12,587 bases of DNA from DATJZG01 sp035499295 (GTDB taxonomy: Bacteria > Myxococcota > Myxococcia > Myxococcales > Anaeromyxobacteraceae), in assembly GCA_035499295.1 (NCBI GenBank), contig DATJZG010000099.1, forward strand, positions 1 to 12,587, written 5' to 3'. The position numbers and the translations under genes were made by a program. Below are positions 1 through 7,198 of this stretch, one piece after another. Below the pieces are notes generated by a model. That model did not search any database, was not told where the DNA came from, and saw only the letters and a list, made by a program, of their open reading frames with translations. Numbering within the stretch: position 1 is the stretch's first letter; the number at the start of each line of letters is the position of its first letter.

Positions 1-1488
1 CTCGTCCACGGGACCTGCCATTGCGTCGTCGTATGCGATCGCCAGCGTGTACGTGTCTGTCTTGGCGCTCCCCAAGGTCGTGGCCATACCCCACAAGTGC
101 AGCTCCTGGCTCGCCGTCCCGCACGAGCGTTTGGACCATCCAGTGTCGACCGCATGGATGAAGGGCCGGCCGGTCCCGTCCTTGGCATCGCTGAGGCTCG
201 TCCCGTCGATGATGCGGGCGCGCGTCCCGTCGAACGTGTCGTCGACCGTTGCGTAGGAGGACCCCTTCAGAACGACGAACTCCTTCCCGCGCAGATCGTA
301 GCCGAACATCTGGCGCCGGCTGAACACGAGGCGCGGCGTCGTTGTCAGTGTCCACTCACCGTCTATGAGCCTGGACTCCACGGGAGCCGAGTAGTAGTCC
401 ACCTTCATGCGCGGCCCGTCGACAGTGAAGATGTAGTAGCCGACGGCCCTGGTCTCCTGCGCGATGGGAGCCTGACGCGAGCGCTCCAGGACGGGTATCA
501 GGAACGCAGGCACCCAGCGCCGCCAGCCGTGGCGCCTCGGGAGGTAGAACTTCGAGCTGTCGGAGGCGCAGACGAGCTCGGTCACCCTCGCGGTGACGCC
601 ATCATGCGTCCAGACCAGGGAGAGGTCGTGCATGTGGTCGTGGCCCCCGACGTAGTAACGCACGCCGTTTGCCGCCAGGCTCTCGATAAAGGCGTCCGTC
701 CCCGCGGGATCGGAATCCTGGTGACGCCCGAAGAGATTGTCGGAGTGGTATCCGGTCATGAGCCCCTTGTGGCCGAACACGATCGCGTGGCCGTCCCTCG
801 GCCTCCCCGCGAGGGCCTCCGAGATCCAGCGCTGCTGGGACTGGATCGTGTTCGTCCGCCCGTCGAACTGGTCGAGGAGCACGAGCCGGACGTTCCCATA
901 ATCGAACGAGTAGGTGAGCCCACCCATGCCGTCCGGGCTGCTGAAGTTCGTGCCGACGATGAACGGGGCGCCGTGCACCGGTACCGGCGGGACGGTGGCC
1001 GCATCCGGGTTCGCCACCGCCAGCGCGTCGGCCGGGGTGGCGTTCTGGGTCCCTCCTCGCGTCTGGGGGAAGACCCTCTTGAACTCGTCCGCGTCGGTCG
1101 AATCGTGGTTGCCGCGGAGTGGGAAGAACCCGATCCCGGTGTTGTAGAGCGTCTGGGCGTAGACGGCGCGGATGTCCATGTTGGACGCGCTCGGGGTGTC
1201 GGTCAGGTCGCCGACCGCAATGACGAACCTCACCCGGTGCTGGATGAACCGCTCGTTGACCTGGTTAATGATGTCCACGGCGCACGTGCCTGGGTTTCGC
1301 CCGTCGTCCGGCTCCGTCCACTGAGTATCCGCGATGACCCCGAAGCTCCAGGGCTCCTCGGGCGCCGCACCACGGGTTCCCGAACCTTCAGCAGCGTTCG
1401 CTCCGGCATTCACGGGGACCGGAGCGAATAGGAGGACCGCGGTCGCGCACACGGCGAGCGTTGCGCGCATCCTCATCCGCACGGCCAT
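1..1488 (-). CDS. Secreted calcineurin-like metallophosphoesterase (3' end beyond window)
   Basis: A reading frame open from an ATG at 1488 to the window edge gives 496 residues with no stop, so the C-terminus lies outside. Residues 1-32 look like a Sec signal peptide: an Arg-rich start (RMRMR), a hydrophobic stretch (LAVCATAVLLF) and small residues (VNAGANA) before the mature part, so export is expected. The dimetal hydrolase motifs come in the family order: ADTQW (54-57, Asp-x-Gln in place of Asp-x-His), VGDLTD (92-97), RGNHD (125-129), FGHKG (238-242) and GGHDHMHD (281-288). The family hydrolyses phosphomono- or diesters; the substrate cannot be read from sequence. A GGGGAGGTG ribosome site lies about 10 bases before the ATG. 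An in-frame ATG at 1527 is an alternative but would bury the signal peptide behind a charged extension. The long plus-strand frame here is its antisense shadow. Confidence 0.88.
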   Translation of the reverse strand, partial: MAVRMRMRATLAVCATAVLLFAPVPVNAGANAAEGSGTRGAAPEEPWSFGVIADTQWTEPDDGRNPGTCAVDIINQVNERFIQHRVRFVIAVGDLTDTPSASNMDIRAVYAQTLYNTGIGFFPLRGNHDSTDADEFKRVFPQTRGGTQNATPADALAVANPDAATVPPVPVHGAPFIVGTNFSSPDGMGGLTYSFDYGNVRLVLLDQFDGRTNTIQSQQRWISEALAGRPRDGHAIVFGHKGLMTGYHSDNLFGRHQDSDPAGTDAFIESLAANGVRYYVGGHDHMHDLSLVWTHDGVTARVTELVCASDSSKFYLPRRHGWRRWVPAFLIPVLERSRQAPIAQETRAVGYYIFTVDGPRMKVDYYSAPVESRLIDGEWTLTTTPRLVFSRRQMFGYDLRGKEFVVLKGSSYATVDDTFDGTRARIIDGTSLSDAKDGTGRPFIHAVDTGWSKRSCGTASQELHLWGMATTLGSAKTDTYTLAIAYDDAMAGPVDE

Positions 1489-1757
1489 CACCTGGCTCAC
1501 CTCCCCGGCCGGTCGTTCCTCGCCCATGCCGTGAACGCAGCTCGATCTTCTACAAGGAGCCGGGAACGCGCTCCAGATCCGGCCTCCACACCGCCCCCAG
1601 CGTGGAAGCCTGCGCCTATCGTCGGCGCCGGTCGCATCCTCTCGGGCAGTGTAGGCCGAACCGACTACCGATACACGTCGAACGTGGACGGCAGTTCCGG
1701 CTGCACCGCCCGACACTCACGCGCTCACGTAGCGGACTCGCCCTCGGCGGGTCGCGG
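1489..1757. other. Intergenic stretch, nothing recognised
   Basis: This 269-bp spacer lies between the phosphoesterase and the small unknown gene, both on the minus strand. Short frames cross it on both strands but none has a family motif or a convincing ribosome site apart from the phosphoesterase's own. I see no clear promoter or terminator. Confidence 0.4.
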
Positions 1758-2018
1758 TCAGTTGCGCGGGTCCGGCTCGACGCCCACGAAGGGGACCTTC
1801 TCGAACTTGGAAAGGGCCGGGAAGCCCTGAACGGTGAGGCCGACGATGCGGAACTCGGAGGGGCCGCTTCGGATCTCCAGGTAGTTGTTCTGGGACGGTT
1901 GAGAGGGGATGAGTCGATGCGATCGAGCGCGGTCGCCTGCACAGGTAATTTGCTCGGTGCCCTGGAGAGCCCCGGCTGGGCGGCCCTCGCCTTCTTCGTG
2001 ACCGAAGTCTTTGCTCAT
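1758..2018 (-). CDS. Small unknown protein with a duplicated 5' leader
   Basis: An 86-residue frame starts at an ATG preceded by GAGGAACACGC, an acceptable ribosome site. I do not recognise the family. The N-terminal third is acidic and low in hydrophobics (MSKDFGHEEGEGRPAG). The C-terminal half (about 45-86, beginning NNYLEIRSG and ending VGVEPDPRN) alternates hydrophobic and polar residues like beta strands. There is no signal peptide or membrane segment. The strongest support for the start is that the same leader and the start ATGAGCAA recur at 7198 in front of a frame cut short by an insertion sequence. The longer upstream in-frame start at 2135 lies inside that repeated leader and is less likely. 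The gene could be a domesticated or decaying remnant, and its function is unknown. Confidence 0.5.
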   Translation of the reverse strand: MSKDFGHEEGEGRPAGALQGTEQITCAGDRARSHRLIPSQPSQNNYLEIRSGPSEFRIVGLTVQGFPALSKFEKVPFVGVEPDPRN

Positions 2019-2165
2019 GCGTGTTCCTCGGTTTGTAGCAGCGGCACCGCACCGCCGCGTCGCGGTGGGCGGCGAGGTGGCGCGACCGGGGGGGCCGGAA
2101 AGCAACGAGGGGCAACCGCTTTCGTGGGTGGTCACGCAGACGTCCGGGAACAGCGCTGAACCGAG
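1990..2165 (-). repeat. Dispersed repeat, copy 1 (leader plus first codons of MSK gene)
   Basis: Read on the minus strand, this segment matches 7166-7345 at roughly 80 percent by eye over about 165 bases, in the same orientation. It covers the upstream leader (including a C/G-rich block around CCGCGACGCGG), the ribosome site, the ATGAGCAA start and about a dozen codons. The intact small gene continues beyond copy 1. Sequence similarity fades near the start of the IS256 remnant at about 2187. Confidence 0.7.
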
Positions 2166-2186
2166 GGCTTCGTAGTTCTTCAGTAA

Positions 2187-2893
2187 GGTCCGTTTGAGTG
2201 GTGTACGAGGCCGGCCTTGAAGTAGAGAACGGCGACCATCGCGTCATCCTTGAGGAAACACCCGGCAAGGTGATTTCCAAGAAGGAGAGGACGATGGCCG
2301 CCACGGCCAGCATCGATGCGATCGAGTGGCTTCGCAAGCAGATCGAGGAGACGGCACCTGACCCCCTGAATACCATGCTCACCGAAATGGTCAGCCAACT
2401 GATGAGCGCGGAGGTCGAGGCCGTTTGCGGCGCCGGCTACGTCGAGCGGAACGACGAGCGGGTGAACAGTCGAAACGGCTACCGAGCGAGGCCGTGGGAC
2501 ACGCGGGTGGGGAGGATCGACCTGCAGATCCCGAAGCTGCGGCAGGGAAGCTACTTCCCGGGCTGGCTGCTCGAGCCGCGGCGGCGTGCCGAGAAAGCCC
2601 TGACGGCGGTGGTCGCCGAGGCCTACCTGCTGGGCGTCTCCACACGCAAGGTCGAGGACCTGGTCCAGGCGCTGGGGATTCGAAGAGCCAGGTCTCGCAG
2701 CTCGCCAAGGAGCTCGACGGCGTGGTGAAGAGCTGCCGGGAGCGGCCGCTCAGCGGCACGTTCAAGTACGTCTGGCTGGACGCTCTGGTCCTGAAGTGCC
2801 GCGAGGGCGGGCGAATCGTGAATGTCGCCTGTCTGGTCGGAGTGGGAGTCAACGACGACGGTCACCGCGAGATCCTGGGTCTCGACGAAGGGC
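2187..2893 (+). mobile_element. IS256-family element remnant, 3' half missing
   Basis: The left end is placed at GGTCCGTTTGAGTGGTGTAC (from about 2187), which resembles IS256-family termini and sits some 100 bases before the transposase start. The recognisable transposase stops near 2892, directly beside the stop codon of the MetE-fusion gene at 2896. The right half of the transposase, with two of the three catalytic acidic residues, and the right terminal repeat are absent. This element cannot move on its own. The exact left boundary is uncertain because no right end is available for comparison. Confidence 0.6.
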
Positions 2894-2895
2894 GG
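2294..2895 (+). pseudogene. IS256-family (mutator-type) transposase, frameshifted and truncated
   Basis: The ATG at 2294 follows AAGGAGAGGACG and opens a typical IS256 N-terminus: LTEMVSQLMSAEVEA, then GYVERNDERVNSRNGYR, IDLQIPKLRQGSYFP and GVSTRKVEDLVQALGI. At about 2680 the frame breaks. The expected continuation, SKSQVSQLAKELD, is in another frame (TCG AAG AGC begins at 2680), and the family usually has about three more residues between GI and SKSQ, which suggests a small deletion of about 10 bases. The second frame runs through KYVWLDALVLK (first catalytic Asp, codon at 2779) and CLVGVGVNDDGHREILGLD, then loses all family resemblance near 2892, where it becomes antisense of the MetE-fusion gene. 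It is therefore doubly broken: one frameshift and loss of the C-terminal half. Confidence 0.85.
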
Positions 2896-4437
2896 TCAGC
2901 CCTCTACTCGATGGCGCCTCCGGAGTCTTCTGGCCGCCTCGACGACGACGGCGAGCTTGCCCTTCGCCACCTCGGCCGAGCTGATGGGGTTGTCAGCGAA
3001 CGTCGCAAATCCGCAGTCCGGGTTCAGCAGAACGCGATCCACGCCGAGAAGGGCCACCGCCCGATCGGCCGTCGCGAGCACCTCCTCCACCGGTTCGACC
3101 CGCGATACCTTCTGGTTTACGATGCCGACACCGATGCGCTTCTCGCGGGGTATTGCCGCAAGAACTTCCAACTCGCCGGCGCGCGGCGTGGCCAGCTCCA
3201 GGAAGAGAGTCCCTACCGGCACGCGGGAGAGCAGACTCAGGAGCGGCCGGTAGTCACCTCTCAGGGCAACGCTCTCGTCCGGCGTCCAGTTCCCACGACA
3301 AACGTGCAGCGCGAGGCGCTCCGCTGGTAGCCCTTCCGTCACCTGGGCGAGCAGCGCCTCGGCGAAGGCCAGCTCATCGGGGGTGTCCCGGCGTGCGCCG
3401 AGCGCACCGCACATGAAGGTGCGGCTACCCGTGAAGTTGCCACCAAACACCACTTCGGACAGCACGGGCTCGTCGAGCTGGACCAGTGCCGCCCCCCCGG
3501 CAAGAAGGAAATGGATCTCCTCGCGCAGCACCCGGACGATGTCCTTCGCCAGCGCCTCCCGGTCGGCGTAGGCGCTGTCCGAGATGCATTCCATCCACAT
3601 CGTCCTCGTCAGAAGGTACGGCCCGGGGAGCGCCACCTTCGCAGGAAGCGTCGTGTGGGCCTTCAGGAACTCCAGTTCGTGGACGGCGATGGGGCGGCGC
3701 CGGGAGATTGGCCCGAAGACCGCCGGATGACGCACCTTGCCCGCCGGGACGTCCAGGGCTCGGAGTTCCTTCTCGAACTCGGCAGGGTCCTCGACGTAGG
3801 GGAGGAGATCGGTGATTGGGACGAGCTGGCAGTTGTCGAGCCGTGCCGCGACGAAGCTCGCGTAGTTGTCCCGGCGCTGCTCCCCATCCGTGACGACATC
3901 GACACCGGCAGTCGCCTGGGCATCGACCGCAAGCCGGACGGCGTCATCGGCGGTGGCTTGGAACTCCGCCTCCGGTAGGCGCCCTTCCAGATAGTCGTGG
4001 AGCGCCTGCAGCATCCACCTCGGACGCGGCCAGCTGCCTATTCCCATGACCGAGAGCGGCCGGATGACCGGCGCGGGGGCCGGGCTCGGCAGGGACGCCG
4101 GGATGTGCACCGGCGCCACCCGCCGCACTTCCGCACGGGAGGGTGCGGGCCCAACGCCCGCGATGGCCGCCGCGCCCGGCGCGAACTTTCCCTTTGCGAC
4201 AAGGAAGCTGTAGCCGCCGGGGCCACGAATCTCCGAGACCAGCTCGTTGCCCGTCATCCGGCACCACGCCGGCAGGTCCTCGCACACCGACGACTCGGTC
4301 GAGCGGATCTCGAGAAGCTCGCCCTCCCGCAGCGGGTCGATGTTCTGGCGGATCAGCAGCAGCAAGCCGCTCCCGCAGTCGAGGCTACCGCCGTCGAAGC
4401 TCGCGGCGGGAACGTGGGGGAGATTCGCGGAGCCCAC
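2896..4437 (-). CDS. TusA-like domain fused to MetE-type (UROD/MetE-like) methyltransferase core
   Basis: A 513-residue protein starting at GTG 4437, with GGGAGG five bases upstream, 11 bases after the DsrE stop. Residues 10-80 are TusA/SirA-like, with LDCGSG (Cys21) at the sulfur-carrier position, Gly where TusA has Pro, and PAWCRMTGN (Cys59) later. An Ala/Pro-rich linker (about 85-125) follows. Residues 128-510 resemble the C-terminal barrel of cobalamin-independent methionine synthase. The likely zinc ligands are His378 and Cys380 (LHVCRGNW), Glu414 (FLELATPRAG) and Cys475 (LNPDCGF); VQLDEPVLSE (319-328) is also family-typical. The folate-binding N-terminal half of full MetE is absent. The family activates thiols on zinc for alkyl transfer; the acceptor thiol and methyl donor here are unknown. 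An upstream ATG at 4572 would overlap dsrE by 124 bases and is unlikely. Confidence 0.85.
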   Translation of the reverse strand: MGSANLPHVPAASFDGGSLDCGSGLLLLIRQNIDPLREGELLEIRSTESSVCEDLPAWCRMTGNELVSEIRGPGGYSFLVAKGKFAPGAAAIAGVGPAPSRAEVRRVAPVHIPASLPSPAPAPVIRPLSVMGIGSWPRPRWMLQALHDYLEGRLPEAEFQATADDAVRLAVDAQATAGVDVVTDGEQRRDNYASFVAARLDNCQLVPITDLLPYVEDPAEFEKELRALDVPAGKVRHPAVFGPISRRRPIAVHELEFLKAHTTLPAKVALPGPYLLTRTMWMECISDSAYADREALAKDIVRVLREEIHFLLAGGAALVQLDEPVLSEVVFGGNFTGSRTFMCGALGARRDTPDELAFAEALLAQVTEGLPAERLALHVCRGNWTPDESVALRGDYRPLLSLLSRVPVGTLFLELATPRAGELEVLAAIPREKRIGVGIVNQKVSRVEPVEEVLATADRAVALLGVDRVLLNPDCGFATFADNPISSAEVAKGKLAVVVEAARRLRRRHRVEG

Positions 4438-4448
4438 GGCGGCCTCCC

Positions 4449-4811
4449 TTAGTACGAGATGCAGGCCGCACCCGTCGACAGGAACTCGACCAGCTTGGCG
4501 CCGCCCACGATGGTCGCTCCGTCGATGAGGGCCTTCTCGTCGAGCCCTCGCTTCTTGAAGCAGGGGGAGCACACGAAGATCTTCCCCCCGCCCTTCACGA
4601 AGTTCGCGACCAGCTCCCGGATGGGCGCGAACCCCTCCTCGTGAATGTCGTCCGCATACCCCTTCACGGCGAGGCGGACCGCCTCGGTGGAGAGGAAGAC
4701 CAGCGTGTCCTGGGCGGATGCGACGGCAGCGTTCGCGACGACGAATCCAACGGTGGCCCTGTCGGCGTCGTTCTTCGCGTTAGTGATGGAGACACAGAGT
4801 TTTCCGGCCAT
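4449..4811 (-). CDS. DsrE-family sulfur-relay protein
   Basis: A 120-residue protein of the DsrE/TusD-like fold. It begins MAGKLCVSITNAKND and continues with DRATVGFVVANAAVAS, LVFLSTEAVRLAVKGYA and KIFVCSPCFKKRGLDE, then IVGGAKLVEFLSTGAACISY. Cys81 and Cys84 (CSPC) sit where DsrE-family proteins carry the persulfide-bearing cysteine; Cys6 and Cys117 are extra. It is probably a cytoplasmic sulfur or thiol carrier. AAGGAG stands seven bases before the ATG, and the gene starts one base after the stop of the upstream TusA-like gene, so the two are almost certainly cotranscribed and translationally coupled. The TusA-MetE fusion follows 11 bases downstream. The partner implied by position is the fusion protein; this is inference. 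Confidence 0.88.
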   Translation of the reverse strand: MAGKLCVSITNAKNDADRATVGFVVANAAVASAQDTLVFLSTEAVRLAVKGYADDIHEEGFAPIRELVANFVKGGGKIFVCSPCFKKRGLDEKALIDGATIVGGAKLVEFLSTGAACISY

Positions 4812-4812
4812 G

Positions 4813-5046
4813 TCATGACTCCTTGCGTCGGATGAAGTAGTGGGGGTGTTCGGCCCTGAGCAGCCGGTTCTCCGTGAGCCGGCACCAGGCAGGGATGTCG
4901 TGGGGCGCCCCCAGATCAGTGGCGGTCAGTTTCAGCACCTCTCCCGGACGCAGTGCACGCAGGCGCTGCGCGAGCAGGAAGACGAGCTCACCGCAGCCCA
5001 TGTCGCCTGCGTCCCATGCATCGTCGGGCTGGATCGGAGGTGCCAT
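4813..5046 (-). CDS. TusA-family protein with Cys-Gly in place of Cys-Pro
   Basis: A 77-residue single-domain TusA/SirA-like protein and the first gene of the operon. GDMGCGELVFLLAQRLRAL carries Cys18 at the sulfur-carrier position, followed by Gly where classical TusA has Pro. The strand GEVLKLTATD and the segment IPAWCRLTENRLL (Cys55) follow. The AWCR segment is nearly the same as that in the N-terminal domain of the downstream fusion, so the two are probably paralogues. The start is uncertain: ATG 5046 and GTG 5055 are in the same frame and neither has a strong ribosome site; I chose the ATG. No promoter is recognised upstream. The usual role would be persulfide relay, but the Cys-Gly variant means this cannot be assumed. 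Confidence 0.82.
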   Translation of the reverse strand: MAPPIQPDDAWDAGDMGCGELVFLLAQRLRALRPGEVLKLTATDLGAPHDIPAWCRLTENRLLRAEHPHYFIRRKES

Positions 5047-5055
5047 CGACGCCAC

Positions 5056-5428
5056 GCTTAAGTTCGTGGCGAACGTCGCCGGTCACGGGCCGGGGAGACG
5101 TCGTCGGGATGCCCCCTGCTCGGAACGGCGGCGCTCGCCGCCAGGGTTCATTGGGGAAGCCGCCGGCTTCCCGGCCTCGCGGCCTCAACTCTCGAGAGGG
5201 CTGCGGGACTCAATCGCGAGCAGGGTCATCACCTCCGTTTCAAGAGATCGTCTAGCACGAACGGGCTGACAGCACACCGGCCCACCCGATCAGGGTCGGC
5301 CCCTCTTTGATCCGGGGCATCCCGCTCGGTCCTGGGTGTCCATTGCCTCCCGGCCAGAGTCTGTGCGTCACGCAGGTTCTCGGAACCCCCAATCCGCGGC
5401 CGAAGCCCCGAGTGCCGCGGGACGGCTC
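5056..5428. other. Upstream region of the TusA/DsrE/MetE operon, with hairpins
   Basis: No gene is supported. Two perfect short inverted repeats occur: GGCGGCG/CGCCGCC (5127-5142) and GGGAAGCC/GGCTTCCC (5154-5172). A weaker one lies around 5279-5302 (GGCC.ACCC facing GGGT.GGCC). Neither perfect hairpin has a T run, so they are not obvious intrinsic terminators, and they fall in the leader of the minus-strand operon. I do not recognise a riboswitch or promoter. Confidence 0.4.
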
Positions 5429-5448
5429 CCTAGAGCGGGGATCAGTTT
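5429..5448 (+). repeat. Left terminal inverted repeat of the IS1182-type element
   Basis: CCTAGAGCGGGGATCAGTTT pairs with the inverted sequence at 7142-7161 with five mismatches. Confidence 0.65.
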
Positions 5449-5553
5449 ATAAGTCCCATGAATCCCATCCCTTACGGGCAGGGGATCGACATCGCCTATT
5501 TGGCCATGATCTCCTGCGCTCCGTCCGGCGAGGTGCCGAGGGCGGAGGTGGGG

Positions 5554-7128
5554 ATGGAGCGGTGGCGGCCGAGGCGAGAGGCGACGAAGAAGGAGCAGTT
5601 CATCCTCAAGCGGCTTCAGTCAAAGCGGAAGCTGTTCGCCTTCTTGAGGAACCACCGACACGAGATCTTCGACGACGATTTCCAAGCGGAGTTGGAGACG
5701 ATGTACCGAGATACTGGCGCCGGGAAGGATCCGGTGCCTCCCGCCCAGCTCGCGATGGTGCTGCTGCTGCAGGGGTACACGAAGCTGTCGGATTGGGACG
5801 CCGTCGAGGCGACGGTGCTCGACCTTCGGTGGCAGATGGTGCTGGACTGCCTGGGAGCGGACGAGCCCGCCTTTTCGCAAGGGGCGTTGCAAGCATTTCG
5901 GGACCGCCTGATCGCGCACGACATGGACAGGCGCGTGCTGGAGCGCACGGTGGAGCTTGCGCGAGCGACGAAAGAATTCGACTGGAAGAAGTTGCCGAAG
6001 ACACTGCGAGTCGCGATCGACTCGAGCCCGCTCGAGGGGGCTGGCCGTGTCGAGGACACCATCAACCTGCTTGGGCACGCGGGACGCAAGGTGGCGGAGT
6101 GCGCTGCCGGACTGCTTGGCTGGCCGGTAGAGCGGGTATGCCGGGAAGCGCGTGTCCCGCTGTTGCTCGAGTCGAGCGTGAAGAAGGCGCTGGACCTCGA
6201 CTGGAGCGACCCGGCAGAGAAGGCATCGGCGGTGAAGACGCTGTCGATGCAGCTCGAGAACCTGAAGGACTGGATCGCCGCGAGGCTTGCGGAGGAACTG
6301 GCCAAGCCACCGCTCAAGGAGCAGGTGGAGACCCTCCAGCAACTCATGAACCAGGACCTCGAACCCGACCCGGGCGGCGGGGGCGTGAAGATCCGGGAGG
6401 GCGTAGCAGAAGATCGGCGCGTCTCGGTGGAGGACGCGGAGATGCGCCACGGGCGCAAGAGCAAGTCGAAGCGCTTCAACGGCTTCAAGCGCCACATAGC
6501 GACCGACCTCGATACGGAGCTCATCTTGGCCGGCGCGATTACGCCAGCGAACCGGCCCGAAGAAGAGGCTGCACCAAAGCTGCGTGCGGACGTCGTGCGC
6601 CAAGGCTTCGGCATCGGCGAACTGAACATTGACCGCGGCTACATCGCGAGCCCGCTGGTGGACGAGGTGCTCGACGCCGGCGGCGAAGTCATCTGCAAGC
6701 CCTGGCTCGCGCGCAACGGGAAGGCTTTCACCAAGGCCAACTTCAAGATCAACATGCGCGACTTCACTATCACCTGTCCGGCCGGCGAGACCGAGAGCCT
6801 CCGCTTCGGATCGGACGTGGAGTTCGACCCGGAGGCTTGCGACCCCTGTAGGCTCCGCTCGAAGTGCACCACCGCTGCGATTGGAACCGGCCGTACCGTT
6901 GCCATCTCCGAGAACGAGCGACTTCAGCATCGTCTGCGGAAGCTCCAGAAGTCACGCACGGGTCGGGAGAAGCTCCGAGAGCGCACCGCCGTCGAGCACC
7001 GCCTGGCTCATATCGGCCGGCGCCAAGGCCGTCGCGCCCGCTACCGCGGTGTGCGGAAGAACCTGTTCGACCTACGCCGCGCCTGCGCTATCCAAAACCT
7101 CGAGACGATTCAGCGAAAGGCCGCGTAA
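5554..7128 (+). CDS. IS1182-family DDE transposase
   Basis: A 524-residue protein starting at ATG 5554 behind GGAGGTGGGG, with the N-terminus MERWRPRREATKKEQFILKR. Earlier in-frame ATGs at 5458 and 5506 exist but lack a good ribosome site. The order is a helical N-terminal domain (KLFAFLRNHRHEIFDDDFQ, PPAQLAMVLLLQGYTKLSDW, FSQGALQAFRDRLIAHDMD) and then the RNase-H-like catalytic core. The likely DDE residues are Asp156 (VAIDSSPLEGAGRVEDT), Asp360 (LNIDRGYIASPLVDEV) and Glu481 (RERTAVEHRLAHIGRRQG); ITPANRPEEEAAPKL precedes the second Asp. A Cys-containing insert (CDPCRLRSKC) and the C-terminal ARYRGVRKNLFDLRR block are family-typical. There is no stop or frameshift, so it may be active. Long frames on the opposite strand and in another plus frame are shadows. 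Confidence 0.92.
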   Translation: MERWRPRREATKKEQFILKRLQSKRKLFAFLRNHRHEIFDDDFQAELETMYRDTGAGKDPVPPAQLAMVLLLQGYTKLSDWDAVEATVLDLRWQMVLDCLGADEPAFSQGALQAFRDRLIAHDMDRRVLERTVELARATKEFDWKKLPKTLRVAIDSSPLEGAGRVEDTINLLGHAGRKVAECAAGLLGWPVERVCREARVPLLLESSVKKALDLDWSDPAEKASAVKTLSMQLENLKDWIAARLAEELAKPPLKEQVETLQQLMNQDLEPDPGGGGVKIREGVAEDRRVSVEDAEMRHGRKSKSKRFNGFKRHIATDLDTELILAGAITPANRPEEEAAPKLRADVVRQGFGIGELNIDRGYIASPLVDEVLDAGGEVICKPWLARNGKAFTKANFKINMRDFTITCPAGETESLRFGSDVEFDPEACDPCRLRSKCTTAAIGTGRTVAISENERLQHRLRKLQKSRTGREKLRERTAVEHRLAHIGRRQGRRARYRGVRKNLFDLRRACAIQNLETIQRKAA

Positions 7129-7141
7129 TGAGATCGATTTC

Positions 7142-7161
7142 AAACCGTTCGGCGTTCTAGG
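7142..7161 (-). repeat. Right terminal inverted repeat of the IS1182-type element
   Basis: This is the inverted partner of 5429-5448. Its outermost bases CCTAGA supply the in-frame TAG that ends the truncated minus-strand MSK frame. Confidence 0.65.
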
Positions 7162-7198
7162 CGACCCTCCCCTTCTTCGTGACTAGACCCTTGCTCAT
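7157..7198 (-). pseudogene. Truncated second copy of the MSK gene
   Basis: An ATG at 7198, behind CGGGAGACAGGC, opens MSKGLVTKKGRVA and stops after 13 codons at a TAG contributed by the end of the IS1182-type element. The leader and first codons match the intact gene starting at 2018. The remainder of the gene is not found beyond the left end of the insertion sequence. Confidence 0.6.

Larger units (their letters stand above)
5429..7161 (+). mobile_element. IS1182-type insertion sequence, apparently complete
   Basis: The element carries one full-length transposase and is bounded by imperfect terminal inverted repeats of 20 bp. The left repeat (5429-5448) is CCTAGAGCGGGGATCAGTTT; the right one (7142-7161), read inverted, is CCTAGAACGCCGAACGGTTT, 15 of 20 identical. 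I see no convincing target duplication next to these ends. The right end interrupts the second copy of the MSK gene. The left flank does not continue that gene recognisably, so either the other part was lost or the insertion was accompanied by rearrangement. Confidence 0.75.

Noticed and set aside
97..1431. A 444-codon plus-strand open frame
   Set aside because: It is the antisense of the phosphoesterase, which has a signal peptide and all metallophosphoesterase motifs. The plus frame is low-complexity Arg/Val/Glu-rich with no family motif.
5220..5240. TCATCACCTCC on the plus strand, like the 3' end of 16S rRNA
   Set aside because: The flanking bases do not resemble 16S rRNA. On the minus strand it is just a ribosome-site-like sequence in front of a 14-codon frame with too little spacing.
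5307..6930. Long frames of 337-441 codons on both strands across the IS1182-type transposase
   Set aside because: They are shadows of the GC-rich transposase gene, whose DDE motifs fix the true frame.
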